Below are positions 6,365 through 14,625 of a stretch of DNA of 39,460 nt, in pieces (positions within the stretch are counted from its first letter, which is position 1; each line of letters starts with the position of its first letter). The stretch comes from Bacteriovoracales bacterium. GTDB lineage: Bacteria > Bdellovibrionota > Bacteriovoracia > Bacteriovoracales > Bacteriovoracaceae. The notes beneath the pieces are model-generated. The model was given only the letters and a program-made list of their open reading frames with translations. It made no database searches and had not been told where the DNA came from. The stretch covers positions 1 to 39,460 of the forward strand of contig JAOMEV010000024.1 in assembly GCA_028346125.1 (NCBI GenBank), read 5' to 3'. The position numbers were made by a program, and so were the translations under genes.

Positions 6365-8575
6365 TTAACTGAATAAAGGTAGAGTAATTTCAAACTTAGT
6401 TCCTTTACCTTTTTCACTTTCTACTTTTATCATTCCACCCAACCTTTGAATTTCTATTTTAACAGCGTCCAGTCCGATACCTCGGCCTGAAACTTCCGAT
6501 ACAACTTCCCTAGAGGTGAGACCTGTTTCGAAGATAAGATTGATAACTTCCCCATCACTCAATTTTTCGATATTTAAGTTTTCTAAATTTTTTCTCTTCA
6601 AGGCCATTTTTCTAATTGTTTCAGGATCTATTCCTTTTCCATCATCTTGAATAATAATTTTAAACTTGTCTTTATCGTGTGTTAGCTCAAAACTTATTTC
6701 TAATAAGGCCATCTCTTTTTTATTGTTTGAACGCCTTTCTTCTATAGATTCGGCTCCATGGTCTACTGCATTTCTAAATAAGTGAAGAAATGTCGAAAAG
6801 CAGGACTTGTATTGTTTTGAATCAACATAAATGTCGCTTTTATTTAATTTGATTTCTATTTTTTTATCCTGCATTTTTGCCAGTTCTTCAACTGGGTACA
6901 CAAATTGTCTAAAAAGTGTTGAAATTTCTTTGAGAACAAAATTATTGTGGTAGTCCGTGTAAAATATCTCAATTTTTTTCATGAGTGTATTGATTTCTTC
7001 TCCTGCCCCATTACTACTCACTGCTTTTTGCATAAGGTCAACAAGTCTTTGGTTTTTTTCTTTAAAATCTAAGTGTGAGTTCTTAATTTTATCAATTAAT
7101 GCCCACACATTGGCAATGTGAACATCATTCCAATCTTCTTCGACTAAATGGAGGTAACTTTCTAGGTCATGAATATTTTTGGCTATACCACTAAGTTTAA
7201 AGCTAGAAAATTGGGCCTTTAGTGTGTGAAAACTTCTGAAAATTTCTTCGGGCTTTTCTTTTCTAAGGTGATCTATGTAATGGTTTATCGTTTCATTTGC
7301 ATCATTCATAAGGTCCATAAATTCAAGTGGTCTATTAAAAATACTTGTTAACATTTGGGCCTTTTCTTTTTCTATCTCAGCTTCATGTTCAAAAGAAATC
7401 TCTAGAGTTTTATCAGTCGCAATGCAAATCATAGTTTCTATTTCTGTCTCAGAATCTTTTTTGTATATAGGTCTGAAATCAAGTTGAATATATTTATTTT
7501 TTGTACTTTCAAATTGGCTAGGGGCCAAACTTTGTAAATCTTTGAAAAGAAATTTACCTTCGAAAACTTTTGACACCCACTTTTCAAAATTGACTCTTTT
7601 TTCCTCGCCTTTAATGAGGATGTCCCAAATTTTCTTACCTTTCTTTTTGGATTCTAAAATTTCGGTTTCAAGAAGGTCTTCTGTAATTTTTGTGGCACCT
7701 TCATCAACAATGCCTTCATTGTTAAAAGTTAGATAGCCCTGTTCAAGGTTATTAAGCATGTTTTCCATCGTTTGCCTTTGCTTAAATTGTTGAAAGGCAA
7801 ATTTTTTGGCCTCTTTATTCTGATCTTGAACCGCCTCATTGACCTTATCCTCCAAATTCTCTGCGTAGTCGCGAAGTTTTTCGTGAGATGCTTTGAGGTT
7901 TTTTTTCATCTTATTTAAGGAATCGGCAACTTTATCAAGCTCATCATTTTTATTAGATCCTTTAAATTCTAAGTCTATGGCCTCATCAGATATCGCATTT
8001 AAATCCAAAGAATATGCATAGTTGGCCATTGCCTCAAGGCGCTTTGAAACCATTTGGCGGAATATATAAAAAATGAGTAATGTAATAATAACAAACTGAC
8101 TTCCTTGAATAAGAGCAAAGGCGATAATTTGATTTTTTATTTTTTCTGTTGCGCTATGAAGACTTGCAACAATTTTAAGGTCAGCAATATATTCTTCATT
8201 ATTTGATACGCCAGGCTCTTTGTGAATTATCTTAATGTCTTTTTCTATTGAGTTGTCCTTTTTAAAAGAGCCTTTTGAAAATATTATAGATCCTTTCGGC
8301 TTCCTTACTTCGACATAGATAACATTAGGAACATTAAAAATTCCTTCAATCCCACTTTTAATCAAATCATTATCTTCAAAGTAAACAGCAGAAATAAGAG
8401 GTGGGAGAAGAGTTCTTTCAATCTCTACAATTCTTTTTCCAATATCATTTTTGTATTCTTTAAAGTCTCTATTTAATGAAATAAAGGTACCAATTATGGC
8501 AACAGAGAAACATGCTACTATAATGTAGATAATGATTCTGTTTGCGATAGATGTATCTTTTTTTTTCATACTCAC
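6365..8575 (-). CDS. Membrane HPt/CheA-type sensor histidine kinase, 736 aa
   Basis: Domain order seen: transmembrane helix at about 11-33, periplasmic sensor region 34-145, second transmembrane helix at about 150-171, HAMP-like and coiled-coil linker 172-265, PAS-like region about 270-385, HPt domain about 405-500 with His450 in FRSFHTLKAQ, then a CheA-type ATPase domain. The ATPase has an N-box LFRNAVDHG (599-607), G1 box DDGKGID (644-650) and G2 box SGRGIGLDAV (696-705). There is no HisKA dimerisation domain, so the HPt histidine is the likely phosphosite, as in CheA. The final Gly of the usual HT(I/V)KG motif is Gln here. GTG at 8575 or ATG at 8569 may start it. Divergent from the next kinase, convergent with the receiver gene. 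Confidence 0.9.
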   Translation of the reverse strand: MSMKKKDTSIANRIIIYIIVACFSVAIIGTFISLNRDFKEYKNDIGKRIVEIERTLLPPLISAVYFEDNDLIKSGIEGIFNVPNVIYVEVRKPKGSIIFSKGSFKKDNSIEKDIKIIHKEPGVSNNEEYIADLKIVASLHSATEKIKNQIIAFALIQGSQFVIITLLIFYIFRQMVSKRLEAMANYAYSLDLNAISDEAIDLEFKGSNKNDELDKVADSLNKMKKNLKASHEKLRDYAENLEDKVNEAVQDQNKEAKKFAFQQFKQRQTMENMLNNLEQGYLTFNNEGIVDEGATKITEDLLETEILESKKKGKKIWDILIKGEEKRVNFEKWVSKVFEGKFLFKDLQSLAPSQFESTKNKYIQLDFRPIYKKDSETEIETMICIATDKTLEISFEHEAEIEKEKAQMLTSIFNRPLEFMDLMNDANETINHYIDHLRKEKPEEIFRSFHTLKAQFSSFKLSGIAKNIHDLESYLHLVEEDWNDVHIANVWALIDKIKNSHLDFKEKNQRLVDLMQKAVSSNGAGEEINTLMKKIEIFYTDYHNNFVLKEISTLFRQFVYPVEELAKMQDKKIEIKLNKSDIYVDSKQYKSCFSTFLHLFRNAVDHGAESIEERRSNNKKEMALLEISFELTHDKDKFKIIIQDDGKGIDPETIRKMALKRKNLENLNIEKLSDGEVINLIFETGLTSREVVSEVSGRGIGLDAVKIEIQRLGGMIKVESEKGKGTKFEITLPLFS

Positions 8576-8783
8576 ATTCTAATTAAGTAATACTCTTTAA
8601 AAGAATACAAGACTGTTTCGGTCAGATCTTTGTTTAAGTTAATGTTTTTCTTTTTTTTAGCATTTAAATCAAACCAATGTTATTTGATAAATAAAATTTT
8701 TTAGGAATAGTTTCATTTATATGGACTTAGCAAAATATTTAAACAACCGATAATAGATCTGAAGCAATTAATTTTTTTAAGAG

Positions 8784-11558
8784 ATGAAAATGTTACAAAA
8801 TTTAATTAGAAAAAAAAGTTTCATCATACTTATGTTGGCCTTTTTTTCTTCTTTTATCTATGCCTCACAAAATAAGGCGAATCCTGTTCTTATTGAAAAT
8901 GGAAAAGACTTTTATGAGGTTGGTTTACATCTAGATATTCTTGAAGATAAGGAAGGTAAACTTAAATTTGAGGATATAATTTCAGGGAAACACGAACCTC
9001 AATTTAAAAAAAGCAATAACAAAGTACCTAACTTTGGTCTTACTAAGTCTGTATATTGGGGGCGATTTACTGTTGTAAACAAGACATTATTGAAAAGGAA
9101 TTGGTTTCTTAGCTTTAACTACGTTACTCAAGACTTAGTAACTTTTTATAAAAAGGTGTGTATTCAAGAAAATGTAGAGCCTTGTCCCAAGGAAAAATGG
9201 ATTTTTGAAGAAATGGGTGACCGTAAGAAATTCAGTGATAAAAAATACAAGATTCGACCTTTTGTTTTTGAGGGTGGTCAAAAGGAAACAGAAATTTACT
9301 ATGTAAAGGTGTCAGGAAGTCCAACTCAAATTAATCTAACTTTTTTACAAAAGAAAAAAATGCTTATGATAGAGGGTGATGATAACACTAAATTGAGTCT
9401 CTTTTTTGGAATCGTGGTCTCAATGGTTCTCTATAACCTTTTTATATTTTTATCAACAAAAAGTTTAAGTTATTTCTATTATGTTTTTTACGTTATATTC
9501 TATGGCCTATTTCTTGGAGGATATCAGGGCTTTTTTCAAAAGTATCTTTTTCAGGAATTCGTTTGGTTTAGTAATAATGGAATAGGGTTTTGTGGCCTGG
9601 TGACAAATATTTTTCTAAACCTTTTTACGATATCATATTTAGATCTTCATAAAACAACAAAATGGATAATGAGGCTTTTCATTTTTCATCTAATTCTTTG
9701 TTTCTTTGGAATTATCTTATCTTTAACATCTACTTACGCAGCGACATTAAAGGTTTTTCTTCCGGCCGCTTTAATTATTTCTGTCCTCTGTTACTTTGCG
9801 GGATTCAATAAACTTTTAAAAGGATATAGACCAGCAAAATATTTTATTCTGGCCTTTTCTTTTATGATAATAGGTGGAGTCATTACTAATTTGGCGGTTG
9901 CCAATGTTCTTCCAAGTAATCCTATTTTAAACCAAACGGTTGTTATTGGAACGGCCCTTCAACTTATTTTTCTGTCTATGGGTTTAGCTGACCGCTTTAA
10001 CTTAATCCAAGAAGAGGCCCAGGCATTACAAGAAAATTATGCTAAACAACTTGAGCAAGAAGTTTTGAAAAAAACCACGCAGGTTGTTGAGGAAAAAGAA
10101 AGGGCCGAATCCTCCGAAAAAGAAGTGTCAGGGCTGCTTCATAATATGAAGCAGGCCGTTTTTAGTATTGATGTTGAGGGAAATATAGTTCCTCCTGTTT
10201 CAGAATATAGTATGGAACTTTTTGAGAGAGAAGTCGTTGGAGTTAGTGTTTACGATACTCTATTTAAAGACTTAGATAGAAAAGGTGAGGCCTTTCAGCA
10301 AACTGAATTTGTTGTAAAGGCCTCGGTGGGAGAAAACCTACTTCAGTATGATGCTGTTGATTATGCCCTAACTTCTAAAATCTATATGTCGGACACCAAG
10401 GGAGAAGATAGATCCCTAAAAATAAATTATTCACCAATCGTCGATAAAAAAGAGACTGTTCTTAAGCTCATGCTTGTTGTAGAAGATGTAACAGAAATCG
10501 AAAAACTTGAAAAAGAGGCCAAAGAAACTCAAGCTGCTAGTGAAATAAAAGTAAAAAGGCTCCAAGAAATTGTTTCAAATGATAAAACGGCCATAAGGCT
10601 TTTTTCAAGAGAAGTTCGTTTAAACCTTGATACGGCCGAAAAGTCCATCGATAAAAGAGACCTTAACAAGCTTTTTAGAGCAGTTCATACCGTTAAAGGC
10701 AATGCAAGAATTCATGGACTTACAACACTTTCAAGCGAAATTCATGTTCTTGAAAATGATCTCAATGAAAAAAGGAAAACTCCATCTAATGTGCCGGAAA
10801 AAGATTACTTTGAAGACGTCACGGAAAAATTAAAAACTTTTTCAAATACTTATATTGAGCTTTCTAAGGAAATATTTGGACAAGATGTTGATGAAACCGT
10901 TCTGGCGGGAGAACAAGATGAAATGATCGTTTCAAAATCACTTTTTATGAAAGGGATGGATAAACTCAGAGAGATTTCGAAAGAGATTAATAATGATTCA
11001 ATACTCTATATTTTGAGAACAATGGAAAATGAAGAATTTAAAAAGTACTTAAAAGGGCTTCATAAAACCGTTGATAAAATGGCATTGAGTCTTGATAAAG
11101 ATATTGAGCTTAAAATTGAGGGAGACGAAGTTTTTTTAAATGTAAAAACCGCATCTATGATGAAAGATACGCTCATGCATATTATCCAAAACTCTGCGGA
11201 TCACGGTATTGATAAAGAAGGAATTGTCCTTATTTCAATTAGAAGTAAAGATCACCATGTTCATATAGAGATTCAAGACAACGGAAAAGGAATTGATCCA
11301 GAAGCAGTTTATCAAAGAAGTTTGGAAAAAGAGATGATTTCAAAGGAAGATTCTCAAGATTATACGGATCAAGAAAAGCTTAACCTTATTATGCTACCAG
11401 GTTTTTCTACGAAAGAACAGGCCACAGAGTACTCTGGTCGTGGCGTCGGGATGGACGTCGTTAGCACAAATGTTCAAAATTTAGGTGGGAAAGTTGAGCT
11501 TGAGTCGATCATTGGTAAGGGAACAACTTTCAAAATTGTTATCCCCCAGGCTTCTTAA
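8784..11558 (+). CDS. 7TMR-DISM sensor kinase with HPt and CheA-type ATPase, 924 aa
   Basis: Signal peptide (about 1-28), extracellular 7TMR-DISMED2-type beta domain (about 35-195, opening with FYEVGLHLDILED), seven membrane helices (about 203-402), a coiled coil (405-450), a PAS-like segment (450-570), an HPt domain with His635 in FRAVHTVKGN, and a CheA-type ATPase domain. Boxes: N-box IIQNSADHG (800-808), G1 DNGKGID (832-838) and G2 SGRGVGMDVV (884-893). DISMED2 domains are thought to bind carbohydrates or other small ligands. The architecture after the membrane part matches the divergent kinase, so the two are probably paralogues with different sensors. No receiver is attached. The spacer of about 200 bases to the divergent kinase probably holds both promoters. 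Confidence 0.92.
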   Translation: MKMLQNLIRKKSFIILMLAFFSSFIYASQNKANPVLIENGKDFYEVGLHLDILEDKEGKLKFEDIISGKHEPQFKKSNNKVPNFGLTKSVYWGRFTVVNKTLLKRNWFLSFNYVTQDLVTFYKKVCIQENVEPCPKEKWIFEEMGDRKKFSDKKYKIRPFVFEGGQKETEIYYVKVSGSPTQINLTFLQKKKMLMIEGDDNTKLSLFFGIVVSMVLYNLFIFLSTKSLSYFYYVFYVIFYGLFLGGYQGFFQKYLFQEFVWFSNNGIGFCGLVTNIFLNLFTISYLDLHKTTKWIMRLFIFHLILCFFGIILSLTSTYAATLKVFLPAALIISVLCYFAGFNKLLKGYRPAKYFILAFSFMIIGGVITNLAVANVLPSNPILNQTVVIGTALQLIFLSMGLADRFNLIQEEAQALQENYAKQLEQEVLKKTTQVVEEKERAESSEKEVSGLLHNMKQAVFSIDVEGNIVPPVSEYSMELFEREVVGVSVYDTLFKDLDRKGEAFQQTEFVVKASVGENLLQYDAVDYALTSKIYMSDTKGEDRSLKINYSPIVDKKETVLKLMLVVEDVTEIEKLEKEAKETQAASEIKVKRLQEIVSNDKTAIRLFSREVRLNLDTAEKSIDKRDLNKLFRAVHTVKGNARIHGLTTLSSEIHVLENDLNEKRKTPSNVPEKDYFEDVTEKLKTFSNTYIELSKEIFGQDVDETVLAGEQDEMIVSKSLFMKGMDKLREISKEINNDSILYILRTMENEEFKKYLKGLHKTVDKMALSLDKDIELKIEGDEVFLNVKTASMMKDTLMHIIQNSADHGIDKEGIVLISIRSKDHHVHIEIQDNGKGIDPEAVYQRSLEKEMISKEDSQDYTDQEKLNLIMLPGFSTKEQATEYSGRGVGMDVVSTNVQNLGGKVELESIIGKGTTFKIVIPQAS

Positions 11559-11562
11559 CAGT

Positions 11563-12087
11563 CTAAAAAATAATTTCTCCTATATGCCCATAAGGGATTT
11601 CTCTTTTAAGTAATTCTTGAATGGGAGTTTTTTGAAAAATATCAAGAATGGCCCTTATAACTCCCGCATGACCTATGATTAAAGTATTTTGTAAGGTTTT
11701 TGTGTTAAAAAGAAACTTTCCAACCCTCTTTTTTAAATCAAGGTAGCTTTCACCTTGAGGAAAATGAAAATTTTCAATATCTGCATTCCAAAGGTCTAGT
11801 TGTTTTTTTGGAACATTGTCCCATGCGACGCCTTCATAGACACCAAAGTTGATTTCTTTGAGGAGGGGGTCAACTGAAAATGGTTTATTTAAGGATTTTG
11901 CAACTTTTTGACACCTTCTTAGTGGGCTAGAAAAAATTTGAAAATTTTCTAGGGGTAAAGAAAGAATGGCCTGTGCTAAGGCCAATTCATCAGAATGGAG
12001 TATATCCAAGTCTGTTTGTCCGTAACATAAGTTTTTATGACCAATGGGCCTAGGATGCCTTACATAAGTTATTTTTCGCTTTGTCAT
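11563..12087 (-). CDS. cobC: Alpha-ribazole phosphatase (histidine phosphatase family)
   Basis: Removes the 5'-phosphate from alpha-ribazole phosphate (or from adenosylcobalamin phosphate) in nucleotide-loop assembly. Seen: the catalytic RH in YVRHPRPIGHKN, the CYGQTD motif characteristic of the CobC branch, the arginine motif SSPLRRCQKVA, the acidic motif FGVYEGVAW and the second histidine in IIGHAGVIRAIL. The usual RHG is RHP here. ATG at 12087 is preferred because it overlaps the cobS stop (ATGA); an in-frame ATG at 12126 would add 13 residues inside cobS. The phosphatase lies directly downstream of cobS, which supports the CobC role over a general phosphatase. It is convergent with the kinase gene, with a four-base gap. 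Confidence 0.88.
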   Translation of the reverse strand: MTKRKITYVRHPRPIGHKNLCYGQTDLDILHSDELALAQAILSLPLENFQIFSSPLRRCQKVAKSLNKPFSVDPLLKEINFGVYEGVAWDNVPKKQLDLWNADIENFHFPQGESYLDLKKRVGKFLFNTKTLQNTLIIGHAGVIRAILDIFQKTPIQELLKREIPYGHIGEIIF

Positions 12088-12830
12088 TTTAAAGTCATCA
12101 ATAAATAAAATGCTATCTCTGTGCATTGTTGAATCATTCCAAAAAAATCCCCTCTTAGGAAACCCATTTTTTGTTTAATAATGAGAGTTATTATTACAAG
12201 CACAGGAAAGGTACCAAAACTTAAAAGAATTTCTTTTGGGGTAAGAAGAAGTCCTGAAATAATAACGAATAGAATGTTGACCAAAAAGTTTTTTAGAGAA
12301 AGTTCTCTTGCAGCGTTTTTTGATTTACTCTCGGCTGTTCCCCCATATTTCTGAAAGAGAAGTGGAGAGATCGCAAGAAAGCGACTTAAAACATGTCCCA
12401 TAATAATGATTGAAAAGAGATTTGATGTGATGGCGTTCAAGGATTCAACTTTGAGGTAGATTGAAAATATAAGGATCATCGCACCATAGGTTCCAAGCCT
12501 AGAATCTTTTAATATCTTTTCTCTTTTCTCAATATTTGTTCCACCCCAAAGAGCGTCAAAACTATCAGCAAGACCATCTTCATGTAAGGCTCCTGTGATG
12601 AGGGGAACAGCTGCTAAAGAGAGAATAAGAGAGAGCTTGTGCGGGAAAAAAAATGACAATAAGAAAAATAGCCCAGCTTGAAAAAGTCCTACTAAGAAGC
12701 CGGTTAGAGAAAAATATTTTAAAAGGTCTTTCTCATGATCAAGGTTGTAAAGCATTTTAAAAGGAGGAATCCTTGTAAAAAAAATAAGCGTGTGCATGAA
12801 TATGTTGTATTCCCTCCTTAATGGCTTCAA
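12084..12830 (-). CDS. cobS: Adenosylcobinamide-GDP ribazoletransferase (cobalamin synthase)
   Basis: An integral membrane enzyme that joins adenosylcobinamide-GDP to alpha-ribazole (or its phosphate), the last assembly step of cobalamin. Seen: the hallmark HEDGLADSFDALWGG (residues 83-97) with metal-binding acidic residues, then KDSRLGTYGAM, plus about six hydrophobic helices. The length of 248 aa is normal. TTG at 12830 has AGGGGA a few bases upstream; an ATG 11 codons later follows AAGGAGGG at a long spacing, so the start is uncertain. The gene leads the leftward cobS-cobC pair, divergent from the riboswitch-controlled operon, and has no riboswitch of its own in the 5' region that I can see. 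Confidence 0.93.
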   Translation of the reverse strand: MKPLRREYNIFMHTLIFFTRIPPFKMLYNLDHEKDLLKYFSLTGFLVGLFQAGLFFLLSFFFPHKLSLILSLAAVPLITGALHEDGLADSFDALWGGTNIEKREKILKDSRLGTYGAMILIFSIYLKVESLNAITSNLFSIIIMGHVLSRFLAISPLLFQKYGGTAESKSKNAARELSLKNFLVNILFVIISGLLLTPKEILLSFGTFPVLVIITLIIKQKMGFLRGDFFGMIQQCTEIAFYLLMTLK

Positions 12831-12846
12831 AGTTCCCCTTTGGTCG

Positions 12847-12875
12847 TTGACAGTTATCGTTTATTAATATTAAAT
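12847..12875 (+). promoter_or_regulatory. Sigma-70-type promoter of the cbi operon
   Basis: A perfect -35 hexamer TTGACA (12847-12852) is followed after 15-17 bases by AT-rich -10 candidates (TATTAA at 12868-12873 or TTAAAT at 12870-12875). A start point near 12882 would put the riboswitch at the very 5' end of the transcript. Confidence 0.65.
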
Positions 12876-12881
12876 CACAAA

Positions 12882-12990
12882 ACTTTAATAGGTGAAGTCT
12901 GGTTTGACTCCAGCACTGTCCCGCAACGGTAATCTTATTAGTAAGTCCGACCCCTATTAGAAGTTATACTATCCCGAGGAGGAGCTCAAA
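12882..12990 (+). promoter_or_regulatory. Cobalamin riboswitch
   Basis: The B12-box consensus is clear: GGTGAAGTCTGG, then CCAGCACTGTCCCGCAACGG and AGTCCGACCCC. The element AATAGG (12887-12892) pairs perfectly with CCTATT (12953-12958) to close the core, and CTGG/CCAG forms an inner hairpin. It lies between a promoter and cbiX, as expected for repression of B12 synthesis by adenosylcobalamin. The T run at about 13003-13009 is not preceded by a strong GC stem, so the control mode (translation or termination) is not decided. A purine-rich GAGGAGGAG lies about 60 bases ahead of the first start codon. Confidence 0.93.
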
Positions 12991-13042
12991 TTGAAACTAC
13001 TATTTTTTTCTCTAATTCCCCATACACCTTAGATTTAATTTA

Positions 13043-14233
13043 ATGGCACTTTCGGGGATAACTGTTATTTTTATAGGGCATGGGAGTCGAAGGCAAGGCT
13101 CTAATAAGGAACTTGCCACTTTAGTCTCTCAATTTGGGAAGAAGCATCTTAGTTATAGAACTGTTCTCTGCTTTGTTGAGTTAGCGAAACCTTCCTTTAA
13201 TCAAACCATTTTGTGGGAAGCAACAAGAGAAGAATGTCAAAAAGTCATTCTTTTACCTGTCTTTTTATTTTCATCACGTCATGTAAAAAATGATATTCCT
13301 TTGGTTATTTCCAAAGTTCGGCAAGCTTATCCAAATAAAGAAATCATTTGTGCAGATGCGATGAAGTCTTCTTCGTCTTTAATAAACTTAGCAAGAAAAA
13401 GACTACAGGGTTTTTGTACAGGTAACCTTGAAGCCCTTCTGGTGGTAGGAAGAGGTTCATCAGACCCTGATAGCAATGGGGAATTTGAAAAAATCGCAAG
13501 GTTAATTTTTGAAAAAGAGAATTTTGACAGTTTCCATAGTGCTTATGTAGGTATAACGGGTCCTTCGGTAGCTGAGCAGCTCAACCTTATCTCTAAGTTA
13601 AGGCCTAAAAAATTAATTGTTCTTCCCTATTTTATTTTTCACGGTCGTTTAGTTGACGAGCTTAATAAAACACTCCAGCAGTTTAAAAAATCATATCCTT
13701 GGATTCATGTAGAAATGACAGCTCATTTAGGCGTGGACCCTATTCTTGTTGAATATTTTAGTGAGCATGTAGAAAAAATTTTGCTTGGGGATGAAACAAA
13801 TACTTTGCCTTGTAACAATTGTCACTATCGCCCGGAAGTTGCAGATATTTCAACTAAGGTTAGTGGCGTTAAGGCACTTCTCTGGTCTGTAAGGCATTTG
13901 TACACCCATTCTCAAGCAAAACCCCATGAATATCCCCACGCTAATTTAAAGAAGCATGTCCTCGTTTGTGAAAATATTGATTGTGCAGAAAAAGGAAGTA
14001 AGCAATTTTCGAGGCGCCTTAGAAAGTTTATTAAAAATGATGGAAAACAAGACACTATTAAAGTCACAAAGACATCTTGTATGGGGCGCTGTGGGGAGGG
14101 GCCAAGTCTTGCCGTTTATCCAGATGGAGTATGGTATAGAGATGTGACTATAGACGACTTGGATGAAATATATAATCAACACTTATTGGCCGACAAGATT
14201 CACGAGAAATGTGTCGACGATATTATGGTTTAA
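13043..14233 (+). CDS. cbiX: Tandem CbiX cobaltochelatase fused to thioredoxin-like [2Fe-2S] ferredoxin
   Basis: Sirohydrochlorin cobaltochelatase, which inserts Co(II) early in the anaerobic pathway. Two CbiX domains are seen: residues about 7-115 (FIGHGSRRQGSN with metal-site His13, SSRH with His80) and about 130-245 (VVGRGSSDPDSN, FIFHG with His200). A CNNCHYRPE motif (Cys257, Cys260) and a His-rich linker (HSQAKPHEYPHANLKKH) follow. Residues about 305-385 are a thioredoxin-like ferredoxin with Cys309, Cys314, Cys346 and Cys350 (CMGRCGEGP). Metal storage by the linker and electron transfer by the ferredoxin are inferences. First gene of the operon, behind the riboswitch. The ATG has no obvious ribosome site nearby, which may fit riboswitch control. 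Confidence 0.92.
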   Translation: MALSGITVIFIGHGSRRQGSNKELATLVSQFGKKHLSYRTVLCFVELAKPSFNQTILWEATREECQKVILLPVFLFSSRHVKNDIPLVISKVRQAYPNKEIICADAMKSSSSLINLARKRLQGFCTGNLEALLVVGRGSSDPDSNGEFEKIARLIFEKENFDSFHSAYVGITGPSVAEQLNLISKLRPKKLIVLPYFIFHGRLVDELNKTLQQFKKSYPWIHVEMTAHLGVDPILVEYFSEHVEKILLGDETNTLPCNNCHYRPEVADISTKVSGVKALLWSVRHLYTHSQAKPHEYPHANLKKHVLVCENIDCAEKGSKQFSRRLRKFIKNDGKQDTIKVTKTSCMGRCGEGPSLAVYPDGVWYRDVTIDDLDEIYNQHLLADKIHEKCVDDIMV

Positions 14234-14245
14234 AAAGGAGAAAAA

Positions 14246-14617
14246 ATGGCCTGTCACGAATTAGGAGCATTGAGACTTGGTCTCATGAAAATTATAGGGA
14301 TAGAAAATGAAGCTGCGAGGATTCATGATGAGAATGAGGTGGGGGAAGCATTAAATAATGCAGGACCTATTCAATCTTTGGCAAAAGCGGACAGCCTTAA
14401 AGACCTTCAGAAGTTTTTTGATTCTTCTATTTCTGACCTTGAGGAAAGGGTATCTAAATTAAGTGATGATGATAAAAATCTTCCTTACTACAGATCCCTT
14501 CTCATTTTAACAAAAAAAGTGGAGCTTGAGCTAGAGTCTCATTTGAAAGGGGTTGAAAGTTTTTGGAAAAACCTTGATGAAATGCATGATTATGTACATG
14601 AAATTTTTCCTGGGTGA
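14246..14617 (+). CDS. DUF3209-like protein of B12 loci, 123 aa
   Basis: Small, probably helical, soluble protein. The opening MACHELGALRLGLMKIIG and the later LPYYRSLLILTKKVELEL match, from memory, a family of unknown function (DUF3209) found in cobalamin gene clusters of haloarchaea and some bacteria. The Cys-His pair at residues 3-4 could bind metal or cofactor. AAAAAGGAG lies just before the ATG, and the stop overlaps the region of the following flavoprotein start. Position between the chelatase and an oxidoreductase suggests a role in cobalt delivery or in an early redox step. That is an inference; no activity is known to me. Confidence 0.8.
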   Translation: MACHELGALRLGLMKIIGIENEAARIHDENEVGEALNNAGPIQSLAKADSLKDLQKFFDSSISDLEERVSKLSDDDKNLPYYRSLLILTKKVELELESHLKGVESFWKNLDEMHDYVHEIFPG

Positions 14618-14625
14618 GGTTGATT

